Shown here piece after piece: positions 1-6,178 of a stretch of DNA of 7,379 nucleotides. The stretch comes from Candidatus Saccharimonadota bacterium (lineage in GTDB: Bacteria > Patescibacteriota > Saccharimonadia > Saccharimonadales > Saccharimonadaceae), in NCBI GenBank assembly GCA_905373345.1, contig CAJPSU010000033.1, positions 1-7,379 on the forward strand. Reading direction: 5' to 3'. The notes beneath the pieces were generated by a model. The model did not search any database, was not told where the DNA came from, and worked only from the letters and a program-made list of their open reading frames with translations. Every line of letters begins with the position of its first letter. Positions within the stretch are counted from its first letter, which is position 1. Both the position numbers and the translations under genes were made by a program.

Positions 1-2436
1 CACCTCGTTGATTGTTTGCAGTTTGCGCGCAATCGCCGGCACATTCGCGAAAAAATCACACGCCTGCTCAACTGTCATATTCAAAATATCGCTAATCGTT
101 TTACCTTTATACTTAATTTCAAGCGCTTCGCGGTTATACCGCTTACCATGGCATTCCGGACACTGAACGTATACATCCGGCAAAAAGTGCATTTCAATTT
201 TTATCATGCCGTCACCCTGGCAATGCTCGCAGCGCCCGCCCTTCACATTAAAGCTAAACCGTCCCGCTTTGTAGCCGCGAATATTTGCTTCAGGCGTATT
301 CGCAAACAACTCGCGGATCTGTGTAAACACGCCGGTGTATGTCGCCGGGTTTGAGCGCGGCGTACGCCCAATCGCCGATTGGTCAATTACAATCGCCTTG
401 TCTAATTGATTGATGCCATCAATTCGCTCGTGCGCGCCTGGCACTGCTTGCGCCCGATGCAACCGTGCTGTTAGCTCGTTTGCGACAATATCATTCACGA
501 GCGTTGATTTGCCGCTGCCACTCACGCCTGTCACGAGTGTCATCACGCCAAGCGGAAATTCAACATCAATATGTTTCAAATTATTTTCACGCGCACCGCG
601 CACAACGAGTTTACGGTCTTTTTGCACAGTGCGGCGTTTTTTTGGTACAGCGATTTTCTCAACGCCGCTTAAATACCGCCCCGTTATACTTACAGGATTT
701 TTTGCGACCTCAGCTGGCGTACCTGCTGCTACAACTTCGCCGCCGTGCACGCCCGCACCCGGACCAATATCTACCAGATAGTCTGCTTGCGCGATTGTAT
801 CCTCATCATGCTCAACAACAAGCACCGAATTGCCTAAATCACGCAGATGTTTCAATGTCGCGATTAACCGATCGTTATCACGCTGGTGCAGCCCGATCGA
901 CGGCTCATCAAGTACATAGAGGACGCCTTGCAGGCCAGAGCCGATCTGCGTTGCCAAACGAATCCGCTGCGCTTCGCCGCCGCTAAGCGTATTTGCCGCT
1001 CGACTCAGCTCTAAGTAGTTTAGACCGACGTTATTCATAAAACCAAGCCGCGCCGCAATCTCTTTCAGAATCAACCGCACAATATGCATTTCCGACTCGC
1101 TGAATTTTAGCTTACTAAATAAATCAAGCGCATTTGCTACATCAAGATTACACATATCCATAATCGACAGCCCGTTTACTGTCACCGCCAGCACAACCGG
1201 TTTGAGACGCGCACCTTGACATGTCGTACATTTCCGCTCGCGCATAAAGCGCTCAATATCTTTGCGCATAAAGTCGCTTTCCGTCTCGCGATGCCGACGC
1301 TCCAGATTCGGAATCACGCCTTCGTATGTCGCATCATAATAGCGCCCGCCCGCCAAGTCAATACGATATTTTTGAGAACCCGTCCCATATAAAATTTTCT
1401 GCCGAACATCATCTGGCAATTGCTTGACCGGCACCTGCAGACTAAATCCATGCGCATCGGCGACCGCTTTGATTTTGCGCATATAAAAATTATCAACATT
1501 AATACGATTATACGGGCGAATTGCGCCCTCGGCGATCGTTAAATTACCGTTAAATACTAATTCTGGATCAATCTCTAGCCGCGTACCAAGCCCCGTGCAC
1601 GTCGGGCACGCGCCCTGCGGTGCATTAAAACTAAACAGGCGCGGCTCAAGCTCGGGAATCTCTTCGTTCGGGTGATCAACACACGCGTAGCGCTGGCTGT
1701 ACGTCAGCAGCTCGCCGCTATCAGCATTCATAATCTGCACGACACCCGACGCCAAATCAAGCGACTGCTCCACCGCCTGCGACACGCGGCTAATCATATC
1801 CGGCTTCATAACGATTCGGTCAATAACAATTTCGATATCATGCTTGTAGCTTTTCTGCAGCTCTGGAAATTCATCAAGCGCATACACCACGCCGTCCACC
1901 CGTGCCCGCGCGAAACCGGAGCGCATATATTGCTCTGGCACGTGCTGAAACTCGCCTTTTTTCTGCGCGACGATCGGCGCCAGTATCATGAGCCGTTCAC
2001 CTTCCGGTAGTTTCATGATTTCGTCAATAATCGCCTGCGCCGTGCGCCGCTGCACCGGCTTATTACAAACCGGACAGTGCGGCACGCCAACGCGCGCAAA
2101 CAGCAATCGCAAATAATCATAAATCTCTGTCACCGTTGCAACCGTTGAACGCGGGTTGCGCGATGTCGATTTTTGGTCAATACTAATCGCCGGACTCAGC
2201 CCTTCAATGCTATCGACGTCCGGCTTATCCATGATGCCTAAAAATTGCCGTGCATAGCTACTCAGGCTCTCAACGTAACGGCGCTGCCCCTCGGCGTAAA
2301 TCGTATCAAACACCAGGCTTGATTTACCGCTGCCGCTTAAGCCCGTCACGACGACAAATTGGTCGCGCGGAATCTCAATATTAACATTTTTTAAGTTATT
2401 TTGGCGCGCGCCGATAATTTTTATGCTCTTTGACAT
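1..2436 (-). CDS. uvrA: UvrABC system protein A, C-terminus cut by window edge
   Basis: UvrA is the ATP-dependent damage-recognition subunit of nucleotide excision repair; it loads UvrB onto distorted DNA. Reading leftward from ATG at 2436, 812 codons stay open to base 1. Full-length family members are about 940 residues, so roughly the last 130 are outside the window. Visible: first Walker A GLSGSGKS (32-39); Cys pairs C277/C280 and C403/C406 framing the UvrB-binding and insertion region; first ABC signature LSGGEAQ (484-490); Walker B with DEPS (510-513); second Walker A GVSGSGKS (637-644); and an intact CX2CX19CX2C zinc finger at C736, C739, C759, C762. The second signature and Walker B would follow immediately beyond the edge. 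No damage to the reading frame is seen. It is transcribed divergently from the Fur-like gene. No Shine-Dalgarno precedes the ATG; a promoter -10 lies only 8 bases upstream. I see no obvious LexA/SOS box. Identification is very secure. Confidence 0.98.
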   Translation of the reverse strand, partial: MSKSIKIIGARQNNLKNVNIEIPRDQFVVVTGLSGSGKSSLVFDTIYAEGQRRYVESLSSYARQFLGIMDKPDVDSIEGLSPAISIDQKSTSRNPRSTVATVTEIYDYLRLLFARVGVPHCPVCNKPVQRRTAQAIIDEIMKLPEGERLMILAPIVAQKKGEFQHVPEQYMRSGFARARVDGVVYALDEFPELQKSYKHDIEIVIDRIVMKPDMISRVSQAVEQSLDLASGVVQIMNADSGELLTYSQRYACVDHPNEEIPELEPRLFSFNAPQGACPTCTGLGTRLEIDPELVFNGNLTIAEGAIRPYNRINVDNFYMRKIKAVADAHGFSLQVPVKQLPDDVRQKILYGTGSQKYRIDLAGGRYYDATYEGVIPNLERRHRETESDFMRKDIERFMRERKCTTCQGARLKPVVLAVTVNGLSIMDMCNLDVANALDLFSKLKFSESEMHIVRLILKEIAARLGFMNNVGLNYLELSRAANTLSGGEAQRIRLATQIGSGLQGVLYVLDEPSIGLHQRDNDRLIATLKHLRDLGNSVLVVEHDEDTIAQADYLVDIGPGAGVHGGEVVAAGTPAEVAKNPVSITGRYLSGVEKIAVPKKRRTVQKDRKLVVRGARENNLKHIDVEFPLGVMTLVTGVSGSGKSTLVNDIVANELTARLHRAQAVPGAHERIDGINQLDKAIVIDQSAIGRTPRSNPATYTGVFTQIRELFANTPEANIRGYKAGRFSFNVKGGRCEHCQGDGMIKIEMHFLPDVYVQCPECHGKRYNREALEIKYKGKTISDILNMTVEQACDFFANVPAIARKLQTINEV

Positions 2437-2453
2437 GGCTATATATTATAGCA
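2437..2453 (-). promoter_or_regulatory. uvrA extended -10 promoter abutting the start codon
   Basis: On the minus strand an extended -10, TGC-TATAAT (2453 to 2445), ends 8 bases before the uvrA ATG. Transcription would start about 2438, leaving a leader of almost nothing. No good -35 is visible at 16-18 bases spacing (TAGTAT at best), consistent with an extended -10 promoter. The -10 is part of a perfect inverted repeat GCTATA-ATA-TATAGC (2452 to 2438). The consensus match is direct; leaderless use is inference. Confidence 0.65.
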
Positions 2454-2534
2454 TTTTTACGCACACCATACTAGCCGCGATCGGCACAGAAAAAGCGGAG
2501 CGACACGAAACATAGGTGCACATTTTTGCGCACA
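2452..2534. repeat. Short direct repeat in the uvrA/fur divergent spacer
   Basis: CATTTTTACGCACA at 2452-2465 recurs as CATTTTTGCGCACA at 2521-2534, 13 of 14 positions identical and 69 bases apart. One copy abuts the uvrA -10, the other abuts the Fur-type operator. It could be a regulator site or a small duplication. I see no other recognisable element between the copies (2466-2520). Confidence 0.45.
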
Positions 2535-2557
2535 ATATTGCAAATTTGTTGCAATAT
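2535..2557 (+). promoter_or_regulatory. Fur-family-type operator (perfect 9-5-9 inverted repeat)
   Basis: Arms ATATTGCAA (2535-2543) and TTGCAATAT (2549-2557) are perfect reverse complements separated by ATTTG. The left arm contains the -35 hexamer TTGCAA and the right arm lies in the -35/-10 spacer, so a bound dimer would block polymerase. Size and symmetry fit Fur-superfamily operators. The core TTGCAA-n5-TTGCAA resembles, from memory, the 6-5-6 box of the nickel regulator Nur of Streptomyces. Position 20 bases before the regulator's own start codon suggests autorepression. Confidence 0.75.
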
Positions 2558-2566
2558 AGATATACT
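2538..2566 (+). promoter_or_regulatory. Promoter of the Fur-like gene
   Basis: -35 TTGCAA (2538-2543), a 17-base spacer, and -10 TATACT (2561-2566). The predicted transcription start near 2573 leaves only about 4 leader bases before ATG 2577, and no Shine-Dalgarno is present, so the mRNA is probably near-leaderless. The inverted-repeat operator overlaps the -35 and spacer. Confidence 0.75.
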
Positions 2567-2576
2567 AAGTAACATT

Positions 2577-3008
2577 ATGAATGACGCTCTACAAATGTTA
2601 GAAACCATTCTACGGCAGCATCAACTACATGTCACCAAGCCGCGCCGTGCGGTATTTGCTGCCTTATATGACCAGCCGCCGCGCTATATCGGCGAGCTGA
2701 TACGCGCGACAACACCATCAATTGATCGCGTTAGCGTATACCGCACAGTTGAGCTATTTGAGCGCCTTGGTATCGTACGCGTCGTCCCTGTCGGCTGGAA
2801 ACATAAAATCGAATTATCCGACACATTTAACAAGCACCACCACCACGCCACCTGCCGGCAATGCGGACGCGTAATTGATTTGCCCGAGAATCACACGCTT
2901 GAACGCCTTATTGCATCAATTGCCGCCGAATATCATATTCATAATCCATCGCATATCCTTGAAATTCAAGGAATTTGCACGCACTGCGCTCAAACGAAAA
3001 AATCGTAG
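2577..3008 (+). CDS. Fur-family metal-responsive transcriptional regulator
   Basis: A 143-residue protein of normal Fur-family length (Fur/Zur/PerR/Mur/Nur). These are dimeric winged-helix repressors that bind operators when loaded with metal. The N-terminal half holds the DNA-binding domain: helix VTKPRRAVFAAL (19-30) and recognition helix RVSVYRTVELFERLG (51-65). The C-terminal half holds a His-rich metal site (H87-H90, D101, with H120/H122 and E129 as further candidates) and two CxxC pairs (C93/C96 and C134/C137) that normally bind structural zinc. ATG 2577 is chosen over an in-frame TTG at 2526 because the latter would put the operator and promoter inside the coding region. The metal cannot be told from sequence alone; the intact Cys4 site and HHHH cluster are compatible with Zn, Fe or Ni sensing. 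The gene probably represses itself through the upstream palindrome. A small membrane protein gene follows 86 bases downstream. Confidence 0.93.
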   Translation: MNDALQMLETILRQHQLHVTKPRRAVFAALYDQPPRYIGELIRATTPSIDRVSVYRTVELFERLGIVRVVPVGWKHKIELSDTFNKHHHHATCRQCGRVIDLPENHTLERLIASIAAEYHIHNPSHILEIQGICTHCAQTKKS

Positions 3009-3041
3009 CGACTGTTATGGCGCTTATCGTTGCATGTTTTT
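3005..3041 (+). terminator. Weak possible terminator after the Fur-like gene
   Basis: GTAGCGA (3005-3011, overlapping the stop codon) can pair with TCGTTGC (3027-3033) in RNA, including two G-U pairs, followed after three bases by five T (3037-3041). The stem is short and the loop 15 bases, so this is a weak candidate. It overlaps the promoter suggested for the next gene. Confidence 0.25.
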
Positions 3042-3058
3042 GACCTAATTGCTATATT
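3030..3058 (+). promoter_or_regulatory. Probable promoter of the small membrane protein gene
   Basis: TTGCAT (3030-3035), a 17-base spacer, then TATATT (3053-3058) preceded by TGC, making an extended -10. The start near 3065 would give a leader of about 30 bases. An alternative is TTGACC (3040-3045), an 18-base spacer and TATAAG (3064-3069). Either would let this gene be transcribed independently of the Fur-like gene. Confidence 0.5.
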
Positions 3059-3094
3059 ATTGTTATAAGTAAAAGTAATCTAGGGCGCGCCACC

Positions 3095-3340
3095 ATGAAA
3101 TGCAAGCACTTATTCCTTACCACATTCGGACTCGCGATAGCAGGAATATTTTTCGTACATAGCAGCAGCTTTTTTGACACATTGCTTGGTTTTATGCTCA
3201 CTGGCATGATTCCCGGGACGACAATCAGCGTTCCCTATTGGATAATACTTGGCAGCTGTATCGTTCTGATCGTCGGTATCATTGACGCGGCATGCAACGC
3301 GGCGCCGCTCAAACCGCCGACACATACTTCGGGATACTAA
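3095..3340 (+). CDS. Small hydrophobic membrane protein, function unknown
   Basis: An 81-residue protein that I do not recognise as a named family. After a short basic start (MKCK) comes a hydrophobic segment at about 5-21, a second shorter hydrophobic stretch at about 26-40 (FFDTLLGFMLTGMIPG) and a strong membrane segment at about 47-67 (PYWIILGSCIVLIVGIIDAA). The tail is short and polar with prolines. The central IPGTTISVPYW loop between hydrophobic parts looks like the conserved kind of turn seen in small integral membrane proteins. AGGG at 3082-3085 sits 9 bases before ATG and could act as a Shine-Dalgarno; it is the only gene here with one. It follows the Fur-like gene on the same strand but appears to have its own promoter, and ends 7 bases from the sbcB stop in a tail-to-tail arrangement. 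Membrane nature supports it being real; the role is unknown. Confidence 0.75.
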   Translation: MKCKHLFLTTFGLAIAGIFFVHSSSFFDTLLGFMLTGMIPGTTISVPYWIILGSCIVLIVGIIDAACNAAPLKPPTHTSGY

Positions 3341-3347
3341 TCTTAAT

Positions 3348-4766
3348 CTAATCTGGCTCTGGCAAAATTGACTCTGCCCACAATTGCAACTCTTGCACGA
3401 TAAATTCTTTGCCAGGATCAAGCGCACTAGCCGCAAACCGCTGCAGCGCCGCCATATATTTTGGTAATTGCGCCTGTATGCGTGCTGCGCGCCATGTTTG
3501 CCACATTTCACGCTCATCACTGCTCAGTGTTTTCGGGAAGTTGCGCGCTTTATAATGCAACAACAGTCCCGGCAGCCGCTCGTCGGCAAAATTGGGATGA
3601 AAATCATCCAGCTCGCGCTCGCTTGCGTTGCGCACTGCTTCGGCGCGCAACCGATCGCGGTCATTCAAAAACCCATCGTATAACTGCGCTTCCGGATCGG
3701 GCGATCGCGTAAATTCGGGTTTGTTTTCAAAAATCGTACGTAATTTCTCAGCGAATTCTGGGTGTGCCAGAAGAATTTTTTGGTGTTTCGCTATCGTCTC
3801 GGCGTCAAGCGATATTTTCGCCCACCCGCCGCCGTGCGCCAACACGCCGAGCGGCGCTACCGCCGGACAGCGGTTCGGCTGCAACTCTTTTGCTGGCAAC
3901 TTTACGAAATCCTCAGCCTGGCGCTCCTGCCAGCTCGCGTACACTTTATGCGCTAATTCCGACTCGCTTAAATCAATAAACGGCGTCGGATCATAACGTA
4001 AATCATACACCACAACGTTGCCATTGCGTCCCGTCGCCAGCGGGAACGCGGCTGTCGTCTTAGCGAATTCCTTGTCGTAACGCCCGCTACTATAAACAAA
4101 CGGCTTTTTATCGTCGACATTTACAAGTTTTACAACCTCTTTTTTATCGCGCATTTTTAGTAAATATTCAAACAATTGCGGTTGTTTATCGCGAATCAAT
4201 TTTGTCACGTCAATCAATGCATCAACATCGCTCATCGCGTCATGCGCATTCTTGTGAGCAATACCGTTTTCGCGCGTAATGAGCTCAAGCCGGTTCGTTG
4301 GCTCGCCAGCGTCATCAAGCGGCCAGCTAATACCTTCAGGCCGGAGCGCCCGCGTCATCCGCACCACGTCAAGCATATCCCAGCGCGACCGGCTATCTTT
4401 CCAGCACCATTCGTATGGATTGTAAAAATTACGCCACAGCAGATGGCGAATGAACTCGTCGTCAAACCGAACGTTATTGAACCCGACAACGATTGTGTCA
4501 GGCATAAAAATTTCATCATTTAGTATGCGCGCAAACTGCGCCTCGCTATAACCCTCATCGACAGTTTTTTGCGGCGTAATACCAGTGACCATTAGCGCAT
4601 CAGGGTTCGGCAGTGTGTCGTCGCTGAGCGCTACGAGCATATTATACGGCCCGCCGATTGGCGTAAGATCCATGTTTGTCCGCCGCCCAGCAAACTGCAT
4701 GATCCGGTCTTCGCGCGCGTTCAATCCGCTGGTTTCTAAGTCGTAGAAAAAGAATGTTTGCGCCAT
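3348..4766 (-). CDS. sbcB: Exodeoxyribonuclease I (3'-5' ssDNA exonuclease)
   Basis: ExoI degrades single-stranded DNA 3' to 5' and acts in recombination, mismatch repair and replication-end processing. The protein is 472 residues; the E. coli enzyme is about 475. The N-terminal DEDDh nuclease domain is complete: D9 and E11 in FYDLETSG, D102 in NNVRFDDEF, and H175 and D180 in AHDAMSDVDA. These sit a constant six residues before the known E. coli catalytic residues (15, 17, 108, 181, 186). The rest also matches ExoI: the central SH3-like part with NRCPAVAPLGVL (298-309) and the C-terminal helical domain with LLLHYKARNFPKTL. So it is a full ExoI, not a generic DnaQ-type exonuclease. ATG 4766 is 6 bases after a TATACT -10 and lacks a Shine-Dalgarno. 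obgE lies upstream on the same strand, 86 bases away, but sbcB seems to have its own promoter. No frame damage is seen. Confidence 0.96.
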   Translation of the reverse strand: MAQTFFFYDLETSGLNAREDRIMQFAGRRTNMDLTPIGGPYNMLVALSDDTLPNPDALMVTGITPQKTVDEGYSEAQFARILNDEIFMPDTIVVGFNNVRFDDEFIRHLLWRNFYNPYEWCWKDSRSRWDMLDVVRMTRALRPEGISWPLDDAGEPTNRLELITRENGIAHKNAHDAMSDVDALIDVTKLIRDKQPQLFEYLLKMRDKKEVVKLVNVDDKKPFVYSSGRYDKEFAKTTAAFPLATGRNGNVVVYDLRYDPTPFIDLSESELAHKVYASWQERQAEDFVKLPAKELQPNRCPAVAPLGVLAHGGGWAKISLDAETIAKHQKILLAHPEFAEKLRTIFENKPEFTRSPDPEAQLYDGFLNDRDRLRAEAVRNASERELDDFHPNFADERLPGLLLHYKARNFPKTLSSDEREMWQTWRAARIQAQLPKYMAALQRFAASALDPGKEFIVQELQLWAESILPEPD

Positions 4767-4781
4767 ACTCTTAGTATAGCA
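4767..4781 (-). promoter_or_regulatory. sbcB extended -10 promoter, leaderless spacing
   Basis: The minus strand reads TGC-TATACT (4781 to 4773), then AAGAGT, then the sbcB ATG. Six bases between -10 and ATG puts the expected transcription start on the A of the start codon. No convincing -35 is present at 16-18 bases. The -10 and the start codon together form an inverted repeat ATACT-AAG-AGTAT (4777 to 4765). Confidence 0.7.
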
Positions 4782-4782
4782 A

Positions 4783-4848
4783 AAAATAGTTTTAGCGTGT
4801 TACGGACCATAATTAAGATAGCCACAGCGCTCTCTACACAACTATTTT
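4783..4848 (-). terminator. Possible obgE terminator-like stem with T tract
   Basis: After the obgE stop, minus-strand AAAATAGTT (4848 to 4840) is perfectly complementary to AACTATTTT (4791 to 4783), which runs into six consecutive T. The enclosed 48 bases contain a smaller imperfect hairpin, AGAGAGC/GCTATCT. The stem is AT-rich and the loop long, so termination is plausible but not strong. The T tract leads directly into the sbcB TGCTATACT promoter. Confidence 0.35.
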
Positions 4849-4852
4849 GCGC

Positions 4853-6163
4853 CTATTGTTCAACTAACGTCAACTCGCTCTCGCCGATTCGCACGATACT
4901 CTCGCCTGTCGCGCCCTGGCGGACTAGCTCGTGCGTAATACCTGTCCGTTTCATGATGTCGCGCAAGCGGTTTACTGCCTCAAATTGATCAAAATTCGTC
5001 CGGCGGGCAAACTTCTCGATTTTTTTACCTCGGACTATAAAAACTGCTACCGGCTCGCCACCCTCGTTCGTCTCATCTGGCAGCCGCTCAACTGTCCACG
5101 CGTCGGTCAATTGGTCTTCATCAAGCGAAATTACCGGCAAGCCAGTCTCTGCTTCGCCCTCTTGCTGCTGCTCGCGCTGGCGGTACGCTTTGACTGCGCG
5201 CCGCAGCAACCGTAACAGATCTTTCACGCCCCGCCCCGATTGCGATGAGATAGCCACAATCTCCGCATTATTCGCCACTTTTTGCAGTGCTGTTTTTTGC
5301 ATCGCAATAATCTCCTCGTCCAGTCCTTCGCATTTTGTCAACGCAATAATCTCTGGGCGCGCTGCTAGCTCCGGACTATATTTTTCAAGCTCGCGGCGAA
5401 TCGCTACATATTTTTCTGCTGGATCGTTATTGTACACGTCAATCATATGGAGCAACACTGCCGTCCGCTCGACATGGCGCAAAAATTGGTCGCCCAAGCC
5501 TTTGCCTTCGCTCGCACCTTCAATCAGCCCTGGAATATCAGCAATAAGAATGCTGCCATCATCAATATCAGCCACTCCTAGATTTGGCGTCAAAGTGGTA
5601 AATTCATAATTCGCAATCTCCGGGCGTGCATTTGACACGACACTCAAGAACGTTGATTTTCCCGCGTTCGGAAAGCCGACCAACCCGACATCCGCTAACA
5701 ATTTCAACTCCAATTCAGCCTCAAACGATTCGCCCGGCTCGCCAAGCTCTGCCATGCGCGGCGTTTGGCGTACACTCGACTTAAAGTGTGCATTACCAAA
5801 CCCGCCGTCGCCACCTTTCGCAATCACTGCTTCTTCGCCGTGGCGCGCCAAATCAGCTACGATAGCACCGTCGCGCTTAACGATCGTGCCAACGGGGACT
5901 TTTACGATCAAGCGCTCGCCCGCGCGTCCCGCCTTTTTTCTTTTACTGCCAGCTATGCCGTTCTCTGCTTTGAGCTTTGGCTGATAACGGAATTTCAACA
6001 GCGTATTGAGCTGCTCGGTCGCAACAAAAACAACATCGCCGCCCTTGCCGCCGTCACCGCCGTCCGGACCGCCTTTATCGACAAAAATCTCGTGGCGAAA
6101 GCTCACTGCGCCGTCGCCGCCTTTACCGGCTGTTACCGTTACCTTTGCTGTATCAACAAACAT
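4853..6163 (-). CDS. obgE: Obg/CgtA ribosome-associated GTPase
   Basis: Obg is an essential GTPase that helps mature the large ribosomal subunit and is linked to stress signalling. This 436-residue protein has all three family domains. The glycine-rich Obg fold spans about 1-158, with GKGGDGAVSFRHE (13-25) and GGPDGGDGGKGGDV (31-44). The G domain spans about 159-325: G1 GFPNAGKS (163-170), G2 TTLTP (189-193), G3 DIPG (209-212), and G5-like ISSQSG (305-310). The C-terminal OCT domain spans about 370-434. A charged Gln/Glu linker (about 328-341) precedes OCT. The G4 position, normally NKxD, reads TKCE (276-279), an unusual double change in the guanine-binding motif. ATG 6163 follows a TATACT -10 by 6 bases, with no Shine-Dalgarno at usable distance. 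The gene sits between the LysM-CHAP gene, from which a terminator separates it, and sbcB downstream. Confidence 0.97.
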   Translation of the reverse strand: MFVDTAKVTVTAGKGGDGAVSFRHEIFVDKGGPDGGDGGKGGDVVFVATEQLNTLLKFRYQPKLKAENGIAGSKRKKAGRAGERLIVKVPVGTIVKRDGAIVADLARHGEEAVIAKGGDGGFGNAHFKSSVRQTPRMAELGEPGESFEAELELKLLADVGLVGFPNAGKSTFLSVVSNARPEIANYEFTTLTPNLGVADIDDGSILIADIPGLIEGASEGKGLGDQFLRHVERTAVLLHMIDVYNNDPAEKYVAIRRELEKYSPELAARPEIIALTKCEGLDEEIIAMQKTALQKVANNAEIVAISSQSGRGVKDLLRLLRRAVKAYRQREQQQEGEAETGLPVISLDEDQLTDAWTVERLPDETNEGGEPVAVFIVRGKKIEKFARRTNFDQFEAVNRLRDIMKRTGITHELVRQGATGESIVRIGESELTLVEQ

Positions 6164-6178
6164 ACTTTCAGTATAACA
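6164..6178 (-). promoter_or_regulatory. obgE extended -10 promoter, leaderless spacing
   Basis: The minus strand reads TGT-TATACT (6178 to 6170), then GAAAGT, then ATG at 6163. The six-base gap equals that of sbcB and predicts initiation on the start codon. No good -35 is visible; that region is the hairpin of the upstream terminator. The -10 and ATG form an inverted repeat ATACT-GAA-AGTAT (6174 to 6162). Confidence 0.7.

Noticed and set aside
410..986. Plus-strand open frames of 123 and 173 codons opposite uvrA
   Set aside because: They are antisense to strongly conserved UvrA sequence, have no recognisable domain and look like shadows of its codon bias.
2526..2576. TTG at 2526 as the start of the Fur-like gene, giving 160 residues
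   Set aside because: The extra 17 residues do not resemble a Fur N-terminus and this stretch contains the palindromic operator, -35 and -10. ATG 2577 gives the normal family length.
2437..2576. LexA/SOS box upstream of uvrA
   Set aside because: I looked for CTGT-n8-ACAG and GAAC-n4-GTTC type sites by eye and found none. A lineage-specific LexA site cannot be excluded.
3110..3520. Minus-strand open frame of 136 codons opposite the small membrane gene and the sbcB end
   Set aside because: It overlaps two better supported genes, is Arg/Cys-rich with no domain, and has no promoter or Shine-Dalgarno support.
5190..5609. Plus-strand 139-codon frame opposite obgE
   Set aside because: It is antisense to the conserved Obg G domain; low-complexity Ser/Arg/Ala composition is typical of a shadow frame.
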